Assembly: GCF_032229225.1 (NCBI RefSeq)
Contig: NZ_CP135076.1
Span: forward strand, 1,221,001-1,285,000
Direction: 5' to 3'
DNA: 64,000 nt
Source: Stakelama saccharophila
GTDB taxonomy: Bacteria; Pseudomonadota; Alphaproteobacteria; Sphingomonadales; Sphingomonadaceae
How positions within the stretch are numbered: the first letter of the stretch is position 1; each line of letters starts with the position of its first letter. Shown one piece after another: positions 1-8,936 of the stretch. Under the pieces are notes generated by a model. That model ran no database searches, was not told the origin of the DNA, and saw only the letters and a program-made list of their open reading frames with translations. Made by a program: the position numbers and the translations under genes.

Positions 1-175
1 GGTGAAGCTGACATTCGCGAAGGGCGCGCATCTGCCCGATCCGACAGGGCTGTTCAACGCCAGTCTGAACGGAAACCTGCGGCGCGCCATCGATATCGGC
101 GCGGGAGAGCAGATCGACGAGAAGGCCTTCGTCGCGCTCGTGCAGGCTGCCGTGGCCTTGAACACGAACGGGTAA
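1..175 (+). CDS. C-terminal fragment of a DUF1801 (YdhG/YdeI-like) protein
   Basis: The reading frame enters from the left edge and stops at TAA 173-175, leaving about 58 codons. The visible tail (LTFAKGAHLPDP, then GLFNASLNGNLRRAIDI and a closing helix FVALVQAAVALN) matches the C-terminal half of DUF1801 proteins, small iron-chaperone-like folds of unclear function. The start and N-terminal half lie outside the window. It converges on the hydrolase/OsmC gene, with 29 bases between the stops. Confidence 0.7.
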   Translation, partial: VKLTFAKGAHLPDPTGLFNASLNGNLRRAIDIGAGEQIDEKAFVALVQAAVALNTNG

Positions 176-204
176 GCAAGAGACGCAAGCGATTGCCCGC
201 GGGT

Positions 205-1410
205 TCAGCCCGCGTGCGTATGGACGTGGAGCGTGCCCGTCAGGGTGCGGTGGACGGGGCAGCGGTCGGCGATCTGCATCAGTCGTGCGCGCTGCGCATC
301 GGTCAGATCGCCCGCGAACGTGATCTCGCGGAAGATCGCTTCGATATGGCCGCCGTCTTTCATGCAATGATCGCAGTCCCGGGCATGACTGTGATCGTGG
401 CGCAGCGTTACCGTGACGTCGTCCAGCGGGATGCGCTCGCGCCGGGCGATCAGCCGGATGGTCATCGACGTGCAGGCCCCCAGCGCGCCGAGCAGCATGT
501 CGTACGGCCCCGGACCGGCATCGTCGCCGCCGACCGATTCCGGTTCGTCGGCAATCCAGTCGTGCCCGTGGCTGCGCAGAATCGTGCCGAACGCGCCGTG
601 GGCGCTGCCGGCGACGACGGCGCCTTCCCCGACATCGGCCGAATCCTCGCGCGCGGGCAGATAGCGTTCGACCCAGGCGGCGATCAGGCCGGCGACGTAG
701 CGCGCATCGGTTTCCGCCGTCAGCAGATGGTCGGCATCGTCCAGCGTCACGAAGCTCTTCGGATGGCGGGCGGCGTCGTAGATCATGCGGGCATTGTCGA
801 TTCCGACGACCTCGTCCGCCGGCCCGTGCAGGACGAGGAGCGCGCGGTCCAGCGCGGCGATGCGGCGGCCGGGCTCGGCATCGCGCACCGCCTTCAGAAA
901 GCCGGCGCCGATCCGGAACGGGCGGCCGGCGATGGTCACGTCGCCGCTGCCGTCCCGCTCGATCGCGGCGAGATCGCCCTGGATGCTGTCCAGCACGTGT
1001 TCGGGATCGAACGGCGCGCCGATCGTCACCACCGCCTTCGCCTCCGGCACGTCGTGGGCGGCGGCGAGAACGGCGGCACCGCCCAGGCTGTGCCCGATCA
1101 GGATCGACGGCGCGCCGACGGTATCGCGCAGATGGCCGGCGGCGGCGACGATGTCCGCCACGTCGGCGGCGAATCCTCCTTCGGCGAACTCGCCCTCGCT
1201 GTCGCCCAGGCCGGTGAAATCGAACCGGAGCGTCGCGATGCCCGCGGCGGCCAGCGCGGTGGCGATGCGGGTCGCGGCATGGCTCTGCATCGTGCAGGTG
1301 AAGCAATGGGCGAACAGCGCGACCGCCCGGACCGGCCCGACCGGCATGATGATCCGCGCCGCCAGCCGGTCGCCGCGCGCGCCGGTGAAGGTGACTGGCC
1401 GTGATGGCAT
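205..1410 (-). CDS. bifunctional alpha/beta hydrolase / OsmC family protein
   Basis: This 401-residue protein joins two enzymes. Residues 1-255 are an alpha/beta hydrolase: the nucleophile elbow GHSLGG places the serine at 108, and D199 (HGPADE) and H228 (DADHLL) fit the triad. Residues 265-401 are an OsmC/Ohr peroxide-reduction fold: C313 in GALGACTSM and C384 in DRCPVHRTL are the expected redox cysteine pair. The link also holds a His/Cys cluster (residues 338-349). The ATG at 1410 is chosen because the hydrolase fold begins right there; an upstream in-frame extension would read into the neighbouring exonuclease gene and has unrelated composition. This fusion family is known in proteobacteria. 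The substrate is unknown, and oxidative or electrophile stress is an inference. Confidence 0.9.
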   Translation of the reverse strand: MPSRPVTFTGARGDRLAARIIMPVGPVRAVALFAHCFTCTMQSHAATRIATALAAAGIATLRFDFTGLGDSEGEFAEGGFAADVADIVAAAGHLRDTVGAPSILIGHSLGGAAVLAAAHDVPEAKAVVTIGAPFDPEHVLDSIQGDLAAIERDGSGDVTIAGRPFRIGAGFLKAVRDAEPGRRIAALDRALLVLHGPADEVVGIDNARMIYDAARHPKSFVTLDDADHLLTAETDARYVAGLIAAWVERYLPAREDSADVGEGAVVAGSAHGAFGTILRSHGHDWIADEPESVGGDDAGPGPYDMLLGALGACTSMTIRLIARRERIPLDDVTVTLRHDHSHARDCDHCMKDGGHIEAIFREITFAGDLTDAQRARLMQIADRCPVHRTLTGTLHVHTHAG

Positions 1411-1432
1411 GGCTACGCCCCCCGCTCGGCGA

Positions 1433-2185
1433 TCAAAACAGCAACTGTTCCTGCAACGCGCGGCCGATCGTACCGCCGCGGCGGCGTTCCAATTCCCGCT
1501 CGGCGGTGTGGCGCACGTCGGGATCGCGATCGTGGAGGAAGCCGGCGAGACTCTCGTCCGTGATCTCCCGCCATTCCTTGCCGCGATCGGGGCCATAGCG
1601 GACGCGCGGCAGCAGGCCCGGCATGTTCGACCATTCGATCAACTGGGCCAGGCTCGCCTCGTTCAGCATGTCGCGCAGATGGTGCGCGGTGACATAGGCA
1701 TCGGGAAAGGCACGGTGGACCGGCAGGCCGCGTTCGTGCTCCAGCCCCTCCGGCTTGCGCCAGTAACGCAGCATCTGGTTCGAGAATCCGGGGCTGTCGG
1801 GCCAGAGCCGCATGGCGCATTTCCAGGTGCAGATCCAGTCGGCGCCGTGCGTCAGGCGCGCGGTGCAGAATTGCTGCTCGAAATCGGCGCGATGCGCGGC
1901 GAGCGCCAGGCGGCGCGGCCATGGGTCGAGCACCTGGCGCGCGACATCGTGCCACCAGGGCGCATCGGCCACCTGTTCATCGAGGATATGGTGCACCGCC
2001 TGCGTCACCGGAGGGATGGGGCGGCCCGGATTGACGAGGACGGCCCCGCCGTCGCCGCTCAATTCCCACCGGCCGTCATCGCCCAGCGCCACGTCCTGCC
2101 AGCCGATTTCGCAGACACCGTGCGTCGGCGGGCTCGACCCCGTGGTTTCGAGGTCGATGGTGCGGATAATATGCGGCGACGACAT
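1433..2185 (-). CDS. DEDD-family 3'-5' exonuclease (exonuclease X / DnaQ-like)
   Basis: A 250-residue protein with an N-terminal RNase T/DnaQ exonuclease domain. Motif Exo I is TIDLETTG, with D11 and E13 binding the metals. The C-terminal third is Arg/Glu-rich and does not resemble a polymerase domain, so it is probably a stand-alone nuclease acting on DNA or RNA ends, similar to exodeoxyribonuclease X. AAAGAG lies just upstream of the ATG at 2185. The hydrolase/OsmC gene follows 22 bases downstream on the same strand, so the two may share a transcript. Confidence 0.85.
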   Translation of the reverse strand: MSSPHIIRTIDLETTGSSPPTHGVCEIGWQDVALGDDGRWELSGDGGAVLVNPGRPIPPVTQAVHHILDEQVADAPWWHDVARQVLDPWPRRLALAAHRADFEQQFCTARLTHGADWICTWKCAMRLWPDSPGFSNQMLRYWRKPEGLEHERGLPVHRAFPDAYVTAHHLRDMLNEASLAQLIEWSNMPGLLPRVRYGPDRGKEWREITDESLAGFLHDRDPDVRHTAERELERRRGGTIGRALQEQLLF

Positions 2186-2297
2186 GGCTCTTTAAGTGGC
2201 GCGTCACGGCCGCGATTGCCACCCCCTTAATCCAAAGCGTCATTCCGCGGGGGCGATTCCCGCCGCCGCGCGGTCGCGCTGGCGGCGGGAAGGGCGG

Positions 2298-3680
2298 TCA
2301 GTGGCCGGCCTGCGCACCCCGCTGGACGCCGCTCCTGGCGAGCTGGTCGTCGATTTGCGCGACCAGCCGGTCCAGCCCTTCCTGGCTGTGCGATTCGGCG
2401 CGGGCGACCAGCACGTCCTGGGTGTTGGACGCGCGCAGCAGCCACCAGCCATCGGCCGTCTTCACCCGCGCGCCGTCGGTGCGGTTGACCTCCGCATCGC
2501 TGCCTTCGAGCCGGTCGAGCACCTCCTGCACGATGTCGAACTTGCGCGATTCGTCAACCTGGAAGCGCATTTCGGGGGTGTTGACGAGTTGCGGCATCGC
2601 GTCGCGCAGTTCCGTCAGCGACTTGCCCGCGACGTGGAGCGCGCGGATGAGCTGCACGGCGGCGAACATGGCGTCGTCGAAACCGTAATAGTCCTGCGCG
2701 AAGAAGATGTGGCCGCTCATTTCGCCGGCCAGCGGCGCGTCTGTTTCCTTCATCTTGGTCTTGATCAGGCTGTGGCCGGTCTTCCACATCAGCGGCTCGC
2801 CGCCCAGCTCGGCGATGCGGTCGTACAGCATCTGGCTCGCCTTCACATCGGCGATAATGGTCGAACCCGGCGCTTCCTTCAGCACGGGTACGGCCAGAAT
2901 GGACAAAAGCTGATCGCCCCACACGACGCGGCCCTTCCCGTCGACCGCGCCGATCCGGTCGCCGTCGCCGTCGAAGGCCAGTCCGAAATCGAGATTCTTT
3001 TTCGTGACGAGACGCTTCAGGTCCGCGAGATTCTTTTCCTCGGTAGGATCGGGATGATGGTTGGGAAAATCGCCGTCCACATCGGTGAACAGCAGATGAT
3101 GCTCACCTGGCAGGAGCTTCACCAGCTTCTCGATGATCGGGCCGGCCGCGCCGTTGCCGGCGTCCCAGCCGATCCGGTAGTCGCCCCCGGCATAGCCGGC
3201 GAACAGACGGCCGACATAATCGTCCATGATATCGATGTCGCTCGCCGATCCTTCGCCTTCTTCCCAGTCGCCCTCGGCCGCCAGCTTGCCGATCGTCTGG
3301 ATGTCGTCGCCGAAAAAGGGGCGGTGCTGAAACACCATCTTGAAGCCGTTATACTCGGAGGGATTGTGGCTGCCGGTTATCTGGATGCCGCCATCCACTT
3401 CTAGCGTCGCCTCGGCATAATAGAGCATCGGCGTCGGCCCCATGCCGATGCGCACCACGTCGACGCCGCTGGCCTTCAGCCCCTCGACGAGCGATGCCTC
3501 CAGCCCGGGCGAGGAGGCGCGTCCATCGCGCCCGACGGCGACGCGCGTGCCGCCGGCGCGGCGCAGCAGGGTGGCGAAACCCCGGCCGATGGCGCGGGCA
3601 TCATCCGGGCCGAGCGTCTTTCCGACGATGCCGCGAATGTCATATTCGCGCAGACTGGTGGGGTCGAAACGATGGGTCAT
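2298..3680 (-). CDS. phosphomannomutase/phosphoglucomutase
   Basis: A 460-residue alpha-D-phosphohexomutase that interconverts the 1- and 6-phosphates of mannose or glucose, supplying sugar nucleotides for LPS and exopolysaccharide. The catalytic phosphoserine is S104 in [11 protein letters not shown], the Mg-binding loop is DGDGDR, and the C-terminal phosphate-binding domain is present. Length fits AlgC/ManB and the bifunctional PgmG of sphingan-producing sphingomonads. The ATG at 3680 has a good GGGAGG site and starts the conserved [14 protein letters not shown] segment; a start 36 bases upstream is less likely. Confidence 0.93.
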   Translation of the reverse strand: MTHRFDPTSLREYDIRGIVGKTLGPDDARAIGRGFATLLRRAGGTRVAVGRDGRASSPGLEASLVEGLKASGVDVVRIGMGPTPMLYYAEATLEVDGGIQITGSHNPSEYNGFKMVFQHRPFFGDDIQTIGKLAAEGDWEEGEGSASDIDIMDDYVGRLFAGYAGGDYRIGWDAGNGAAGPIIEKLVKLLPGEHHLLFTDVDGDFPNHHPDPTEEKNLADLKRLVTKKNLDFGLAFDGDGDRIGAVDGKGRVVWGDQLLSILAVPVLKEAPGSTIIADVKASQMLYDRIAELGGEPLMWKTGHSLIKTKMKETDAPLAGEMSGHIFFAQDYYGFDDAMFAAVQLIRALHVAGKSLTELRDAMPQLVNTPEMRFQVDESRKFDIVQEVLDRLEGSDAEVNRTDGARVKTADGWWLLRASNTQDVLVARAESHSQEGLDRLVAQIDDQLARSGVQRGAQAGH

Positions 3681-3737
3681 GCTGCCTCCCGCAAATGGCG
3701 TTGTCCGCCCGCTCAATCCCCGAAGGCCGGCGAAAGT

Positions 3738-4022
3738 TCAATCGCTGGTTCGGCGCAGGAGCACGTCGCGCGCCGTGTTGAGGCGCCGGGCGCGATCAGC
3801 CGAGCCGCCCCGGTCCGGATGCGCGTCGGCGATCAGGCGGCGGTGGGCGGCGCGGATGGCGGCGGCATCGGCATCGTCGTCCAGCCCGAGCAGCGCGCGC
3901 GCTTCGCGCTCCGCCATGGAGGAGCGGCGCGCCGGTTCGCGGATCGCCTTGCGGATCTCGGAACGCCGCCACCACATCCAGACCATCACCGCCAGCGCGA
4001 CGACAAGGACGAGCTTCGCCAT
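3738..4022 (-). CDS. small membrane-anchored DnaJ-domain protein
   Basis: A 94-residue protein: a single N-terminal membrane segment (residues 2-18), a basic linker, then a compact J domain with the HPD motif at residues 68-70 (AHPDRGG). This layout resembles TIM14/Pam18-type J proteins, which stimulate an Hsp70 at a membrane. Its start codon directly abuts the mipZ stop, so the two are probably cotranscribed. The client is unknown. Confidence 0.8.
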   Translation of the reverse strand: MAKLVLVVALAVMVWMWWRRSEIRKAIREPARRSSMAEREARALLGLDDDADAAAIRAAHRRLIADAHPDRGGSADRARRLNTARDVLLRRTSD

Positions 4023-4817
4023 TCAGGCGCTCTTCGCCCGGACGGGTTCGGGCAGCGACAGCCCCGCCATCATCTCACGCAGTTCCTGCCGCGCGGCGAC
4101 ATGGGCGAGGCCCATGGACCCGAACTCCTTCGAATCGAGCATGGTGAGGCCCTTGGGGAACAGCTCGCGATAGATCACGCGTTCGGACAGGCCGGGCACG
4201 ACGCGAAAGCCGACGCGCTTGGCGAGCTGGTCGATCGCCTCCGACACGCGGCGCATGTTGCGCGCTTCGACATATTGCATGCGGTTCCTGAGCACGACCC
4301 AGTCGATCGAGCTGCCGTCCGCCTTTGCCCGCTGCGTGCGCGATTCCCAGACCAGTTCGGAATAGAAGCTGGGGCGCGTCACCTTGAACGTGTCGGGATC
4401 GACCTGGCCGATCAGGTCGAAATCGACGAAGCTGTCGTTCATCGGCGTCACCAGCGTATCGGCATTGGTGATGGCGATGCGCGCGAATTCGTCGTCGCGG
4501 CCGGGCGTGTCGACGATCAGGAAGTCGGCGCCCGCGCCGAGTTCTTCCAGCTTCTCTGTGAAGAAGTCCATGCTTTCGCCGTCATGGGTGGCGTGGCGCG
4601 GCATCGGCAGGCCGCGGCCGGTGCGCTCCATGGTGGTCGCGCGATTGTCCAGATACCGGCCCAGGGTGCGCTGGCGGTGATCGAGATCGAATGCGGAAAC
4701 GCGCGCGCCGCGTGCAGCCAGCGCAATCGCCGTATGCACCGCGGTGGTCGACTTTCCGGTTCCGCCCTTTTCGTTGGCGAACACGATGACGTGCAGCCGG
4801 CCCGTTCCGTTGCCCAA
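4023..4817 (-). CDS. mipZ: division-plane positioning ATPase MipZ
   Basis: A ParA/MinD-type P-loop ATPase. In Caulobacter MipZ forms a gradient from the ParB-bound origin and blocks FtsZ assembly near the poles. The deviant Walker A NEKGGTGKST lies about 15 residues from the chosen start, and LIVDTPGRDDEFAR is the Walker B region. The long insert with LRNRMQYVEARN, and the C-terminal LFPKGLTMLD, are MipZ hallmarks. The family starts a few residues before the P loop, and TTG at 4817 is the best fit; an ATG at 4922 would add 35 atypical residues and overlap panC. About 264 residues from TTG. Confidence 0.85.
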   Translation of the reverse strand: MGNGTGRLHVIVFANEKGGTGKSTTAVHTAIALAARGARVSAFDLDHRQRTLGRYLDNRATTMERTGRGLPMPRHATHDGESMDFFTEKLEELGAGADFLIVDTPGRDDEFARIAITNADTLVTPMNDSFVDFDLIGQVDPDTFKVTRPSFYSELVWESRTQRAKADGSSIDWVVLRNRMQYVEARNMRRVSEAIDQLAKRVGFRVVPGLSERVIYRELFPKGLTMLDSKEFGSMGLAHVAARQELREMMAGLSLPEPVRAKSA

Positions 4818-4900
4818 AACGCAAACATCCCTAGTTGATCGCGGGCGGGACCCCCCATAGAAGACCGCCTCTTTCCGTCCATATCCGAGGCCAGTACGGC

Positions 4901-5749
4901 GTGCAAACCATCCGTCAATCAACCCTGTTACGCGAACAACTCACCGCATTGCGCGAAGCCGGCGGCCGCATTGCCCTCGTGCCCACCATGGGCGCGCTCC
5001 ATGCCGGCCATCTGGCGCTGGTGGAAGCGGCGAAACGCCTGGCCGACCATGTCGTGGTGTCGATCTTCGTCAATCCCAGGCAGTTCGGGCCGAACGAGGA
5101 CCTCGACCAGTATCCGCGGCGCGAGCTGGCCGACCAGCGCCTGTTGAGCGAGGCGAATGTGGCGGTCCTCTGGATGCCGCCGGTGGAGGAGATGTACCCG
5201 CAGGACTTCGCCACCACCGTGTCGGTCGCCGGCATCACGGAGAGCCATGACGGTGCTGCCCGGCCGGGCCATTTCGACGGTGTGGCGACGGTGGTCGCCA
5301 AGCTGTTCAACCAGGTGCGCCCCGACGTCGCGCTGTTCGGCGAGAAGGATTATCAGCAGCTTGCGGTGATCCGGCGCATGACGGCCGACCTGGACTTCGG
5401 GATCGAGATCGTCGGCGTGCCGACGCAGCGCGAGGATGACGGCCTCGCTCTGTCCTCGCGCAATGTCTATCTGGCCGACGAGGACCGGGCGAAGGCGGTG
5501 GCGTTGCCGCGTGCGCTGGGCGTGGCCGCGCGCGACATCGCGCGGGGCGGCGACGTCGCGGCGGCGCTCGCCCAGGCGCGCGAAACGCTGGCCAAGGCCG
5601 GATTCGAGGTGGATTATGTCGACGTCGTGCGCGAGGGAACGCTGGAGCCGCACGATCTCGAACAGCCCTCACGCCTGATCGCGGCGGCGCGCATCGGCGG
5701 CACGCGGCTGATCGACAACCTGCTGATCGAACTCAAGGAAGAGGGTTAA
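4901..5749 (+). CDS. panC: pantothenate synthetase
   Basis: Condenses pantoate with beta-alanine using ATP, the last step to pantothenate for coenzyme A. The 282-residue protein has the nucleotidyltransferase HIGH-type signature MGALHAGH, the pantoate/ATP segment FVNPRQFGPNEDLDQYPR, GEKDYQQL, and the family's SSRNVYL. GTG at 4901 is chosen because the family begins at QTIR; no ATG lies closer. It is divergent from mipZ, with 83 bases between the starts. panB is not nearby. Confidence 0.95.
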   Translation: MQTIRQSTLLREQLTALREAGGRIALVPTMGALHAGHLALVEAAKRLADHVVVSIFVNPRQFGPNEDLDQYPRRELADQRLLSEANVAVLWMPPVEEMYPQDFATTVSVAGITESHDGAARPGHFDGVATVVAKLFNQVRPDVALFGEKDYQQLAVIRRMTADLDFGIEIVGVPTQREDDGLALSSRNVYLADEDRAKAVALPRALGVAARDIARGGDVAAALAQARETLAKAGFEVDYVDVVREGTLEPHDLEQPSRLIAAARIGGTRLIDNLLIELKEEG

Positions 5750-5760
5750 GCGCGTTAACC
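5744..5760 (+). terminator. weak hairpin over the panC stop codon
   Basis: GGTTAA and TTAACC form six perfect base pairs around a GCGCG loop, embedding the panC TAA and followed by ATTTCTT. The stem is short, so termination is only possible, not established. Confidence 0.3.
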
Positions 5761-5788
5761 ATTTCTTGAAACCCTGACGGCAGAACCG

Positions 5789-5815
5789 TCCCCCGACGAA
5801 AGGTCAATCGGGGGA
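5789..5815 (+). promoter_or_regulatory. leader hairpin that pairs the ribosome binding site of the SEL1-like gene
   Basis: TCCCCCGA (5789-5796) is perfectly complementary to TCGGGGGA (5808-5815) with an 11-base loop. The right arm is the only good Shine-Dalgarno sequence (GGGGGA) for the ATG at 5823, 7 bases on. If the stem forms in the mRNA, translation would be blocked. Confidence 0.5.
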
Positions 5816-5822
5816 TGGCTTC

Positions 5823-6119
5823 ATGGCCAACAGTCTCAAGAGCGCACGGTTTCTGATCGAAAGTCGCCTGCACGACGCGGTCCGCGGAAATGTCGAGGCC
5901 TGTTTCGAACTCGGCATGGTCTATTCGAGCGGCGCTGCCGGTGCCGATATCGATCTGGTCGAAGCGCACAAATGGTTCAACCTGGCAGCGCTCAGCGGCA
6001 ATGCCCGCGCGCAGGAATGCCGGGCCGAGATCGCGGCGGACATGTCGGCCAGCGAAATTGCCGAAGCCCAGAAGCAGGCCCGCGCCTGGCTGCAGACGGC
6101 GAATCGCCGCGCGGCGTAG
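5823..6119 (+). CDS. small SEL1-like repeat protein
   Basis: A 98-residue soluble protein with no signal peptide. Residues 20-60 contain one Sel1/TPR-like helical repeat (ELGMVYSSGAAGADID, then EAHKWFNLAALSGN). Small proteins of this kind are common in alphaproteobacteria and presumably act as protein-binding adaptors; no partner can be named. Its ribosome binding site lies inside a strong leader hairpin. A repeat element follows directly. Confidence 0.75.
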   Translation: MANSLKSARFLIESRLHDAVRGNVEACFELGMVYSSGAAGADIDLVEAHKWFNLAALSGNARAQECRAEIAADMSASEIAEAQKQARAWLQTANRRAA

Positions 6120-6125
6120 GCTGAT

Positions 6126-6261
6126 CCTCCCCGTGTCGGGGAGGTGGCCCGCGCAGCGGGTCGGAGAGGGTGCGCCGAACAAGTGTCGGCAGATCGGGCA
6201 TCGCCTGCGGCTACGCCCCTCCACCAGCCTGCGGCTGGTCCCCCTCCCCGTACCGGGGAGG
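6126..6261. repeat. composite palindromic intergenic repeat
   Basis: Two near-identical hairpins CCTCCCC-GTxxC-GGGGAGG bound the element (6126-6144 and 6243-6261). Between them are GC-rich inner segments with related CAGCGGG and CCAGCCTGCGGCTGG motifs. It fills the whole gap between convergent genes and probably ends transcription from both sides. Similar elements are widespread in sphingomonad genomes. Confidence 0.7.
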
Positions 6262-6262
6262 A

Positions 6263-8797
6263 TTACTTCTCTGCCGCTTTTTTCGCGGCCGCCTTCTTCT
6301 TGGCGGCGGGCTTTTTCGCCGTGGTCTTGCGCCCGCCCTTCTTCTTCGCCGGGGCCTTGGCGGCCTTGTCGTCGATGAGCTGCGCCGCCTCTTCGAGCGT
6401 CAGCGCATCCTTGTCGATGGTCTTGGGCAGCGTCGCGTTGATTGTCCCGTCGGTGACGTACGGGCCGTAGCGCCCTTCCATCAGCTTGATCTCTTCCTCG
6501 GTGCGCGGATGCTTGCCGAGCACCTTCAACGGCTCACGCGCGCCGCGCGCGCGCGGACCCCTTTCCGCCGCCTCGGCCAGTTTGACCACCGCCGCGTTCA
6601 TGCCGGTCTCGAACACCTCTTCGGTGGAGGAGAGCTTCGCATATTTGCCGTCATGGCGCAGATAGGGGCCGTAGCGGCCGATCGACGCCTCGATCGGCTG
6701 GCCGGTTTCGGGATGATCGCCGATCACGCGCGGCAGCGACAACAGCTTGAGCGCCATTTCCAGGTCGAGTTCGCCCGGCAGGTCCTTCGGAATCGAAGCG
6801 CGCTTCGCCTCCTTGCCCTCGCCGAGCTGGATATAGGGGCCGAACCGCCCCGATTTGCGTTCGACCGGCAGCCCGGTCTCGGGATCGGTGCCGAGCGTCT
6901 CCGGCCCGGTATCCTCCGCCGCCACGCCGGGCTGGGCGAAGGCGCGGGTGAACTTGCATTCGGGATAGTTGGAGCAGGCGACGAACGGCCCGAACTTGCC
7001 GCCGCGAAGCGCCAGCCTGCCGTCGCCACAATTGGGGCAGGCGCGCGGGTCCGAGCCGTCGGCCTTGGGCGGGAAGAGATAGGGTTCGAGGAACTGGTCG
7101 AGTTCGGCCGTCACCTCGGACGGCTTGAAATCCATCACCTCGGTCGTGCGCGGCTTGAAGTCGCGCCAGAACTGGTCGAGCACCGCCTGCCATTCGGCGC
7201 GGCCGCCCGAGACATCGTCCAGTTCCTCCTCCAGATCGGCGGTGAAATCGTAATTCACATATTTCCGGAAGAAGCGCTCGAGAAAGGCGACGAGCAGCCG
7301 TCCGGTTTCCTCGGCGAAAAAGCGGTTCTTCTCGGTGCGGACATAGGACCGGTCCTTGAGCACCTGAATGATCGAGGCGTAGGTCGAGGGTCGGCCGATG
7401 CCGAGTTCCTCGAGCTGCTTGACCAGCGATGCTTCGGAAAATCGCGCCGGCGGCTGGGTGAAATGCTGCTCCGAGCGCACGCCCTTCTTCGCCGGCGAAT
7501 CGCCCTCGCGCAGCATCGGCAGGCGGTGCGAATCCTCGTCGTGCGAATCGTCGCGGCCCTCTTCGTACAACGCGATGAAGCCGGGGAAGAGCACGACCTG
7601 TCCCGTGGCGCGCAGGGCGGTGCGGCCGGTGCCGTCCTCCAGCTCGACCGTGGTGCGCTCCAGCCGCGCCGAGGCCATCTGGCTGGCCAGCGCGCGCTTG
7701 AAGATCAGGTCGTAGAGGCGGCCGTGATCGCCCGAGCCGGCGCGGTCCTTCGAGAAGTCGGTGGGGCGGATCGCCTCGTGCGCTTCCTGCGCGTTCTTGG
7801 CCTTGGTCTGATATTGGCGCGGCTTTTCGGGGACATAGCTGCCGTCATAGCGCGCCGAGATCGCGCGGCGCGCGTCGGAGATGGCACTGCCGTCCATCTG
7901 TACGCCGTCGGTCCGCATATAGGTGATCGCGCCGTCCTCGTAGAGCGACTGCGCGATCCGCATGGTGTGGCTGGCGGAAAAGCCGAGCTTGCGCGCCGCT
8001 TCCTGTTGCAGCGTCGAGGTGGTGAAGGGCGGCGGCGGGTTGCGCGTGCCGGGCTTGGTCTCGACACTGGCGACCGAGAAGCGGCCCGCCTCGACGGCTT
8101 CCTTCGCGCGCTTCGCCGTGCCTTCGTCGCCGATCGACAGCCGGTCGATCTTGTCGCCTTCGAAGCGCACCAGCCGCGCCTCGAAGCCGGTGCCGTCCTG
8201 CTCCATATCGGCGATGACCGACCAATATTCCTGCGGAACGAAGGCCTCGATCTCGCGCTCGCGCTCGACGATCAGGCGCAGCGCGACCGACTGGACGCGC
8301 CCGGCGGATTTCGCGCCCGGCAGCTTGCGCCACAAGACCGGCGACAGGGTGAAGCCGACCAGATAGTCGAGCGCGCGGCGTGCGCGGTAGGCGTCGATCA
8401 GGTCGGTATCGAGGCCGCGCGGATGCGCCATCGCATCGGTCACGGCCTTTTTGGTGATGGCGTTGAAGGTGACGCGCTCGACCTGCGCGGGCAGCGCCTT
8501 CTTCTTCGCCAGCACTTCCTGGACGTGCCACGAAATCGCCTCGCCCTCGCGATCGGGGTCGGTGGCGAGAATCAGGCGGTCGGCCTTTTTCGCCTCGTCG
8601 GCGATCGCCTTTAGCTGCTTCGATTTGTCGGCATAGGCTTCCCACTGCATCGCGAAGCCGTGATCGGGATCGACCGACCCGTCCTTGGGCGGCAGGTCGC
8701 GGACATGGCCGTAGGACGCGAGGACGCGGTAGTCCTTGCCCAGATATTTCTCGATGGTCTTCGCCTTTGCGGGCGATTCGACGATGACAAGCTGCAT
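6263..8797 (-). CDS. topA: DNA topoisomerase I
   Basis: An 844-residue type IA topoisomerase that relaxes negative supercoils behind RNA polymerase. The TOPRIM domain starts VIVESPAKAKTIEKYLG and includes ATDPDREGEAISWH. The catalytic tyrosine is Y293 in AITYMRTDG. One Cys4 zinc ribbon is seen (CPNCGDG, then CSNYPEC), followed by further topoisomerase C-terminal repeats (GRYGPYL, GRYGPYV), and a Lys/Ala-rich tail (last 40 residues) that probably binds DNA. The start at VIVESPAK is fixed by the family. Confidence 0.97.
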   Translation of the reverse strand: MQLVIVESPAKAKTIEKYLGKDYRVLASYGHVRDLPPKDGSVDPDHGFAMQWEAYADKSKQLKAIADEAKKADRLILATDPDREGEAISWHVQEVLAKKKALPAQVERVTFNAITKKAVTDAMAHPRGLDTDLIDAYRARRALDYLVGFTLSPVLWRKLPGAKSAGRVQSVALRLIVEREREIEAFVPQEYWSVIADMEQDGTGFEARLVRFEGDKIDRLSIGDEGTAKRAKEAVEAGRFSVASVETKPGTRNPPPPFTTSTLQQEAARKLGFSASHTMRIAQSLYEDGAITYMRTDGVQMDGSAISDARRAISARYDGSYVPEKPRQYQTKAKNAQEAHEAIRPTDFSKDRAGSGDHGRLYDLIFKRALASQMASARLERTTVELEDGTGRTALRATGQVVLFPGFIALYEEGRDDSHDEDSHRLPMLREGDSPAKKGVRSEQHFTQPPARFSEASLVKQLEELGIGRPSTYASIIQVLKDRSYVRTEKNRFFAEETGRLLVAFLERFFRKYVNYDFTADLEEELDDVSGGRAEWQAVLDQFWRDFKPRTTEVMDFKPSEVTAELDQFLEPYLFPPKADGSDPRACPNCGDGRLALRGGKFGPFVACSNYPECKFTRAFAQPGVAAEDTGPETLGTDPETGLPVERKSGRFGPYIQLGEGKEAKRASIPKDLPGELDLEMALKLLSLPRVIGDHPETGQPIEASIGRYGPYLRHDGKYAKLSSTEEVFETGMNAAVVKLAEAAERGPRARGAREPLKVLGKHPRTEEEIKLMEGRYGPYVTDGTINATLPKTIDKDALTLEEAAQLIDDKAAKAPAKKKGGRKTTAKKPAAKKKAAAKKAAEK

Positions 8798-8936
8798 GGG
8801 GGTGTGACGCGGTCCTTACGTGTGTGCGTGCGAGGATGGGGAGCCACCTAGCGGCTCGTCAAGCGGGGGCAAGCCTGAAAGCGTCATGGGATCGACAGGG
8901 GCGTTTGCGTGTTAGGTCTGGGAAAAGGAGGACAGC

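Noticed and set aside
193..1404. 403-codon open frame on the plus strand opposite the hydrolase/OsmC gene
   Set aside because: Arg/Ala/Asp/Gly-rich composition typical of an antisense frame in a high-GC gene; no domain, and the minus strand has two complete catalytic centres.
6170..8614. 814-codon open frame on the plus strand opposite topA
   Set aside because: It mirrors the codon pattern of topA and has no recognisable fold; topA is complete on the minus strand.
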